The translations under genes and the position numbers were made by a program. 64,000 nucleotides of DNA from Mesorhizobium sp. ES1-4 (GTDB taxonomy: Bacteria > Pseudomonadota > Alphaproteobacteria > Rhizobiales > Rhizobiaceae): contig NZ_JAIUGV010000010.1 of assembly GCF_020164745.1 (NCBI RefSeq), positions 1-64,000 on the forward strand, written 5' to 3'. A model generated the notes under the pieces. It worked only from the letters and a program-made list of their open reading frames with translations. It did not search any database and was not told where the DNA came from. Positions 59,471-64,000 of the stretch are shown one piece after another. Position 1 is the first letter of the stretch. Each line of letters starts with the position of its first letter.

Positions 59471-60379
59471 ATGCAAACCCGGAATTACTTGCTTTATGAC
59501 GTGTTCACGACCGAGCGACTGGCCGGCAACCCTCTGGCAGTGGTGTTGGATTGCAAAGGGCTGGACACCGCCGCGATGCAGGCCATCGCGCGCGAGTTCA
59601 ACCTGTCGGAATCGGTCTTTGTGCTGCCGCCGGGCAATCCCAAGCACCGGAACCGTATCCGCATTTTCACCCCCGACTATGAAATGCCGTTCGCCGGCCA
59701 CCCGACCGTAGGTACGGCAATCGCGCTGGCGGAACTGGCCGGCGAGGGCGGCGCCGGTATTTTCGTGCTGGAAGAAAACATCGGCCCGGTGCGTTGCGCG
59801 GTCAGCACGCACGATGGCGCCACCTTCGCCGAATTCGACCTGGCGAAGTTGCCGGAGCCGCTGAAACTCGAAGCCGATCCGGTGGCGATCGGTGCGGCAC
59901 TTGGCCTGGCGCCGCACGAGATCGGCTTCGAGAATCACCGCGTCGCGTTCTGGTCGGCGGGCGTGCCCTATGTGACCATTCCGGTTGCCGACCTCGAGGC
60001 AGCGGGCCGGATCCGGCTGGACAACCAGGCGTGGGCCGAACTGGCGCCGCGCAAGAGCGAATGGGCCTTCGCCAGCCCGTACGTCTATTGCCGCGAGACG
60101 GTGAATCACGAAAGCGCGTTCCATGTCCGCATGATCGTGCCCGGCACGCCGTCCTATGAAGACCCGGCGACCGGTTCGGCGGCGGCGGCTTTCGCTGGCG
60201 CCATCATGCATTTCGATGCTCCGACGGATGGTATTTCGCAGCTGTGGATCGAGCAGGGGCTGGAAATGGGCCGGCCGTCACGCATCCGTCTCGAGCTGAA
60301 TGTCGAGGGCGGAAAACTGGCATCCGCGCGCATTGGCGGCAACGCGATCAAAGTGGCGGAAGGCAAGCTTTTCGTCTGA
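59471..60379 (+). CDS. PhzF family phenazine biosynthesis-type isomerase
   Basis: A 302-residue protein with the PhzF pattern: YDVFTTERLAGNPLAVVLD, the catalytic Glu in FNLSESVFVLPPG, FTPDYEMPFAGHPTVGTAIA and the late YEDPATGSAAAAFAG. No phenazine genes are nearby, so it is probably a general isomerase or epimerase of the family. CAGGA lies five bases before the ATG at 59471. Confidence 0.93.
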   Translation: MQTRNYLLYDVFTTERLAGNPLAVVLDCKGLDTAAMQAIAREFNLSESVFVLPPGNPKHRNRIRIFTPDYEMPFAGHPTVGTAIALAELAGEGGAGIFVLEENIGPVRCAVSTHDGATFAEFDLAKLPEPLKLEADPVAIGAALGLAPHEIGFENHRVAFWSAGVPYVTIPVADLEAAGRIRLDNQAWAELAPRKSEWAFASPYVYCRETVNHESAFHVRMIVPGTPSYEDPATGSAAAAFAGAIMHFDAPTDGISQLWIEQGLEMGRPSRIRLELNVEGGKLASARIGGNAIKVAEGKLFV

Positions 60380-60507
60380 TCGCCTTCGCGTCCTTTGCCG
60401 GCACGACAAGGCCCGATGCGATTTGTCGGGAAATGATTCCAGCAGGGCTAGACAGGACCGGCATCGGCGGCTATATGCCCGCCAACGCCGGTTCTTGCCG
60501 GCCGAGT

Positions 60508-60583
<76 letters not shown>

Positions 60584-60781
60584 AAAATCTAACAAAAACA
60601 ATTTGTTGGACGAGGTGAGGGACCCTGACGGATGCAGGCGGAAGTCAGTGTCCGCGCAACGTCCAAAATATTTGGGCCAGCACCGAGATTGTGTGCCGGG
60701 TCTCTTTCCCGCTCAATCCGACCAGAAGCCCGGTCGCCTCTGCAGTTCAAGGCTTGTGACACTCATCCGCCTCTAAATCAA

Positions 60782-60832
60782 AGAGCATGATGTCGTCCTA
60801 AATCCGCGTCACGCTTTTCGGCCTCATGCTCT
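60782..60832. repeat. palindromic intergenic repeat
   Basis: A 51-bp unit bounded by inverted AGAGCATGA and TCATGCTCT arms. Repeats with AGAGCATGA-type ends are frequent in Mesorhizobium-like intergenic DNA, from memory. Its right end meets the stop of the next gene. The remainder of the 247 bases from the tRNA to that gene (60584-60830) holds no gene that I can support. Confidence 0.5.
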
Positions 60833-61142
60833 AGATGCGCGTCATGCCGTTCTCCTGGCTGCCAAAATGTTGCGCGGGCGGCGGACGATCGGTACTTGGC
60901 ACTTGGTTTGATCCACAGCCCACTTCGATGATTCCCACCAGTGCGCGAACAAACTCGACCATATCGTTTGCCGTGATGGCTGCCTTATCGGGGTTTTGCC
61001 CGATATGCTCGGCGGCTTCGCAACATGAGCGGCGGATGAGATCGTAGTGTATATCCCTTTCATCCTCCGGCAACGCCGCCAACTTTATGGCTCGATTATG
61101 AATCAACCGCAGCAATAGTTCGAGAGCTGCTCCGATGCTCAT
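60831..61142 (-). CDS. hypothetical protein
   Basis: A 103-residue helical protein with no membrane segment. The region LIHNRAIKLAALPEDERDIH and YDLIRRSCCEAAEHIGQN looks conserved in style; a Pro/Ser-rich tail follows. The ATG at 61142 has GGAG seven bases before it; an ATG five codons earlier is also possible. It lies between the two tRNA-Lys copies, in the rearranged region, so it may have arrived with it. No function is recognised. Confidence 0.55.
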   Translation of the reverse strand: MSIGAALELLLRLIHNRAIKLAALPEDERDIHYDLIRRSCCEAAEHIGQNPDKAAITANDMVEFVRALVGIIEVGCGSNQVPSTDRPPPAQHFGSQENGMTRI

Positions 61143-61418
61143 GCGTTTGCTCCGCATTGGTCGAGCGTCCCGGCGCTCGAAGGCGCGCGTTTGGAACGTC
61201 CGATGAGGAGGCATTTCCCGTCCCCGTTGGGAAGGCTGCATCACAGCCGTTAATATATTCTTTATTGCTAATATGTCCCGTCGCTAGAGCCTTCAGAAGG
61301 CCGAACTGCGGTGCCTCCTTCTGCGGTCGAAATTCAGTCAGTCCGAGCAAGGATATCGCAAGCCCTGTTTTGGAGCTCCGAAAGCTATGAGGGGCTGTAC
61401 ATCAAGGCGATCCGCGCA

Positions 61419-61510
61419 TTACTTCTCCGACACTCCCGCCTCGGCAAAGCTTGCCATCCTGGCATGGCATTCCAGCGCCGAGCGCACGATGTTGACGGCC
61501 AGACAGGCGC

Positions 61511-61513
<3 letters not shown>
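61419..61513 (-). pseudogene. duplicate of the cobT 3' end, fused to a tRNA-Lys copy
   Basis: These 95 bp align without gaps to the last 31 codons of cobT (62146-62240) and keep its stop. The differences seen are third-base changes in the last codons (GCT/GCG, GGG/GGA, GTT/GTG, AAA/AAG), so the encoded end AEAGVSEK is unchanged. It has no start and no upstream cobT sequence. Its other end runs directly into the second tRNA-Lys at a shared GG. Confidence 0.9.
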
Positions 61514-61585
<72 letters not shown>

Positions 61586-61656
61586 AATTCTTCAAAGACT
61601 TGGTGGAAAGACCCTGAGGCAGACGCGTTTGGCGCGTCTCGTACCGCAACGGCCGT

Positions 61657-62055
61657 TCACTGCGCCGCTTTGCCAATACTGGCCTTGAACTTGACCTTCA
61701 TGGCGATCTGCCCGGTCACCGTCATCTGCGATCCCGCAGCGCCTCCCATGCCGCGATCCCTGGCGTTGACGTTCGTGGTCACGCTGGTTACCTCGCACGT
61801 GTCGGCGACAGTATCGAGCACCATGGCGCAACTGCCGGCAGCGACCTTGTAGAACGAACGCAGCGCGGCTTGCTGCTGTGTGGCGACATCCTCTTCGTCC
61901 TTGACCGGAAGGGTCATGGTCAGGCTGGACTGGACCTTGGCCAGCCCATCGTCGCCCGCGCGCCGGAAGCGGCCGTTCTCATCGACATACTGCGAAAAAG
62001 CCGGCGCAGCAGTGCCGAAAAGCAGTGCAATGACAATTATCGCCTTCAAATACAT
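61657..62055 (-). CDS. hypothetical secreted protein
   Basis: A 132-residue protein with a clear signal peptide (MYLKAIIVIALLFGTAAPAFS, cut before QYVDENG). Mature residues include SLTMTLPVKDEEDVATQQQA and two Cys flanking a GSCAMVLDTVADTCEV stretch, a likely disulfide. I recognise no family. It lies between the damaged tRNA-Lys and cobT, in the rearranged stretch. Confidence 0.65.
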   Translation of the reverse strand: MYLKAIIVIALLFGTAAPAFSQYVDENGRFRRAGDDGLAKVQSSLTMTLPVKDEEDVATQQQAALRSFYKVAAGSCAMVLDTVADTCEVTSVTTNVNARDRGMGGAAGSQMTVTGQIAMKVKFKASIGKAAQ

Positions 62056-62145
62056 CGCCTTATCTCCACATGAGATCTACTGATCTCATGTAACAATCAA
62101 AACGACGTTATTATTTTGGCTCAATCACGTTGAAAGTTTGACGGA

Positions 62146-63156
62146 TTATTTCTCCGAAACCCCAGCCTCGGCAAAGCTTGCCATCCTGGCATGGCATTCC
62201 AGCGCCGAGCGCACGATGTTGACGGCCAGACAGGCGCCGGAGCCCTCGCCAAGGCGCATGCCGAGATCGAGCAGCGGCGGCAGGGCTAGCGTTTCGAGCA
62301 GGCCGCGATGGCCCGATTCGGCGGAGACGTGTGCGGCGACTGTATGAGCAAGGCCGGTCGGGTGCAGTTTTGCCAGCGGTGCGGCGGCGGCGGTGCAGAC
62401 GAAGCCATCGAGCAGCACGGGTATGCCCAGATGCCGCGCGGCCAGCGTGGCGCCGAAGATGGCGGCGAGTTCGCGCCCGCCAAGGGAGGCGGCGATCGCC
62501 AGCGGATCGGCAAGGGCGGCGGCGTGGCGCGCCAAGCCGGCTTCGATGGCGACCACCTTGCGCTTCAGGCCGGCATCGTCGACGCCGGTGCCGCGCCCGG
62601 TCCATTTTTCCGCCCCGCCGCCGAACAGCGCCGCCGAAATGGCGGCTGCCGGCGTGGTGTTGCCGATGCCCATTTCGCCAAAGCAGACGAGGTCGATGTC
62701 CTTCGTCACCGCGTCATGGCCAGCCGAGACAGCGGCAAGGAATGCCTTCTCGTCCATTGCCGGCACTTGCGTGAAGTCGCCGGTGGGGTGATCGAGATCG
62801 AGCGGGATGACGTCGAGCTCGGCGCCGGCGATGCGGGCGAGCTGGTTGATGGCGGCACCGCCGCCGGCGAAATTCGCCACCATCTGCACGGTCACTTCCG
62901 ACGGGTAGGCCGACACGCCTTGAGCGGTAACGCCGTGGTTGCCGGCGAAGACGAAGACCTTCACGCGGTCGAGCTTCGGCATGTCGCGGCCCTGCCAGCG
63001 CGCCAGCCAGGCGGCGATGGTTTCAAGCCGGCCGAGGCTGCCTTGCGGCTTGGTCAGCGTGTCCTGGCGGCGGGCAACGGCGTTTGCCGAGGCATCGCTG
63101 CCGGCGGGCAGGTCGAGACAGGCGGCGCGCAGTTCATCGAGGGATTTGAAGGGCAT
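62146..63156 (-). CDS. cobT: nicotinate-nucleotide--dimethylbenzimidazole phosphoribosyltransferase
   Basis: A 336-residue protein. It has QDTLTKPQGSLGRLETIAAW, VFVFAGNHGVTAQGVSAYPS, a middle FGEMGIGNTTPAAAISAALF and a late GMRLGEGSGACLAVNIVRSA, the CobT pattern with the catalytic Glu near the end. It makes alpha-ribazole phosphate, the lower ligand of cobalamin. Its last 31 codons are duplicated near the second tRNA-Lys. It lies 40 bp from cobS, which is upstream in the same direction. Confidence 0.96.
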   Translation of the reverse strand: MPFKSLDELRAACLDLPAGSDASANAVARRQDTLTKPQGSLGRLETIAAWLARWQGRDMPKLDRVKVFVFAGNHGVTAQGVSAYPSEVTVQMVANFAGGGAAINQLARIAGAELDVIPLDLDHPTGDFTQVPAMDEKAFLAAVSAGHDAVTKDIDLVCFGEMGIGNTTPAAAISAALFGGGAEKWTGRGTGVDDAGLKRKVVAIEAGLARHAAALADPLAIAASLGGRELAAIFGATLAARHLGIPVLLDGFVCTAAAAPLAKLHPTGLAHTVAAHVSAESGHRGLLETLALPPLLDLGMRLGEGSGACLAVNIVRSALECHARMASFAEAGVSEK

Positions 63157-63196
63157 GGGGGCAAGGTCTCCAGAAGGGAATCAGGTCAAAAGGGGC

Positions 63197-63973
63197 TCAG
63201 GAAAGGGCTACGGAAGCGACGAGAAGCACCGCGATTTCGCTCAACTGCTGCAACGCGCCGACCGTGTCGCCGGTCTGGCCATCGATCTGGTTGAGGCAAA
63301 GGGCGTGGAACGCGGCAAACAGCAGGCCGAGCAGGATGAGCGCGGCGATGGCGCCGCCGGGGCCGAGCAAGAGAAGCGGAATGGCGCCGAGCACGGTGCC
63401 GGCCACGGCCGTCTCTCGCGATACGGTGCCGGCATTGGCCGAGAGGCCGTCGGATCGTGCCGGCGGCAAAAGATGCATCAGCCCACCGAGCACGCCACGC
63501 GAGGCCGCATGGGCGGCCAGGAGAGCAAACAGAGCCTGCGTGGGTTCGACCACTTGCGACAGCGCGCTCCAGCGGATGAGCAGCGACAGCGCCAGCGCCA
63601 TGGCGCCATAAGCGCCGATGCGGCTGTCGCGCATGATCTCGAGCTTGCGTCCGCGAGACTTGCCGCCGCCGAAGCCGTCGGCGACGTCGGACAGCCCATC
63701 CTCGTGCAGGCAGCCCGTGGTGAGCACGGTTGCAACAAGGGCAAGGGCGGCCGACGGTCCCATGGCGAGGCCAAAGCGTTCCGCCGTGGCAAAGACGATG
63801 GCGCCGATCAGGCCGACGACAAGGCCGGCAATCGGGGCAGCCCAGATCGCGGCCGCGAGGTCGCGGCCACGAAAATCGAACACGGGCAGCGGCAGGCGGG
63901 TGAAGAAGACCAGGCAAAGGGCGATGTCATCGAGGATTTGCCGAGGCGACAGGGTGATTCTTGGGAGCTTCAT
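63197..63973 (-). CDS. cobS: adenosylcobinamide-GDP ribazoletransferase (cobalamin synthase)
   Basis: A 258-residue inner-membrane protein with about six hydrophobic segments and the motif GCLHEDGLSDVADGFGGGKS, followed by RKLEIMRDSRIGAYGAMALA, which holds the metal-binding acidic residues. It joins alpha-ribazole phosphate to adenosylcobinamide-GDP, right after the CobT step. It is also called CobV in Pseudomonas/Sinorhizobium naming. Probably co-transcribed with cobT. The last 27 bases of the window hold nothing that I can assign. Confidence 0.95.
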   Translation of the reverse strand: MKLPRITLSPRQILDDIALCLVFFTRLPLPVFDFRGRDLAAAIWAAPIAGLVVGLIGAIVFATAERFGLAMGPSAALALVATVLTTGCLHEDGLSDVADGFGGGKSRGRKLEIMRDSRIGAYGAMALALSLLIRWSALSQVVEPTQALFALLAAHAASRGVLGGLMHLLPPARSDGLSANAGTVSRETAVAGTVLGAIPLLLLGPGGAIAALILLGLLFAAFHALCLNQIDGQTGDTVGALQQLSEIAVLLVASVALS

Positions 63974-64000
63974 GGCTAGGCCCGCGCAATGGCGTGGAAA

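Noticed and set aside
59471..60379. Phenazine biosynthesis cluster
   Set aside because: Only the PhzF-type isomerase is present; this family is widespread outside phenazine pathways.

Overview
The window reads as a chromosomal segment of an alphaproteobacterium of the order Hyphomicrobiales (Rhizobiales), most likely Mesorhizobium or a close relative in Phyllobacteriaceae. The grounds are a circularly permuted tmRNA whose tag reads ANDNYAEARLAA, an alphaproteobacterial SspB followed by DUF4169 and ribbon-helix-helix genes, a BA14K-family protein, aerobic cobalamin genes (cobF, cobT, cobS), and strongly GC-biased codon use. The genus is inferred; the order-level call is well supported. Most of the window is core or stable accessory chromosome. 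No phage, insertion sequence, CRISPR array or rRNA operon was seen.

1-7.2 kb: the tail of a CLC chloride channel, an sspB-DUF4169-RHH operon, a TetR/Bcr-CflA drug efflux pair, a VOC protein, a small ATPase, the permuted ssrA gene on the minus strand, DUF2853 and thyA. 7.2-11.3 kb: a molybdate island (modA-modB-modC and a short ModE-type regulator) with a ModE-like palindrome and a degenerate molbindin fragment upstream, then cobF. 11.4-20.4 kb: DUF4424-folA, hflK-hflC-DUF2065-degP, serB and miaA back to back, and a membrane diguanylate cyclase. 20.6-24.1 kb: a HerA-type ATPase, an XRE-cupin regulator and an acetyltransferase.

24.1-28.7 kb: a LysR regulator divergent from a 2-oxoglutarate oxygenase and an HD-domain diiron oxygenase. 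The pair looks like TmpA/TmpB, which oxidise a trimethylammonium phosphonate and release phosphate and glycine betaine. A flavin monooxygenase lies convergent to it. 28.9-31.6 kb: ilvB-ilvN behind an uncatalogued leader peptide and attenuator; ilvC lies 20 kb further on, behind a TetR gene. 31.7-41.9 kb: a LysE exporter, a nucleoside deaminase, an RND pump, a cobalt-type nitrile hydratase with its accessory protein, a RecD-like helicase and pdxJ. 42-46 kb: two tandem kup potassium transporters whose 3' parts were homogenised by gene conversion.

46-60.4 kb: two SDR-type reductases, an HxlR redox-type regulator, a flavoprotein, ilvC, a nuclease-fold protein, a Nudix protein, a FitAB/VapBC toxin-antitoxin pair and a MacAB-like exporter. 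60.5-64 kb: tRNA-Lys(CTT), then a rearranged stretch in which a second, damaged tRNA-Lys is fused to a duplicate of the 3' end of cobT, followed by intact cobT and cobS. The items most worth a second look are the TmpAB-like pair, the tRNA-Lys/cobT duplication, the molybdate control region, the ilvB leader and the kup conversion tract.
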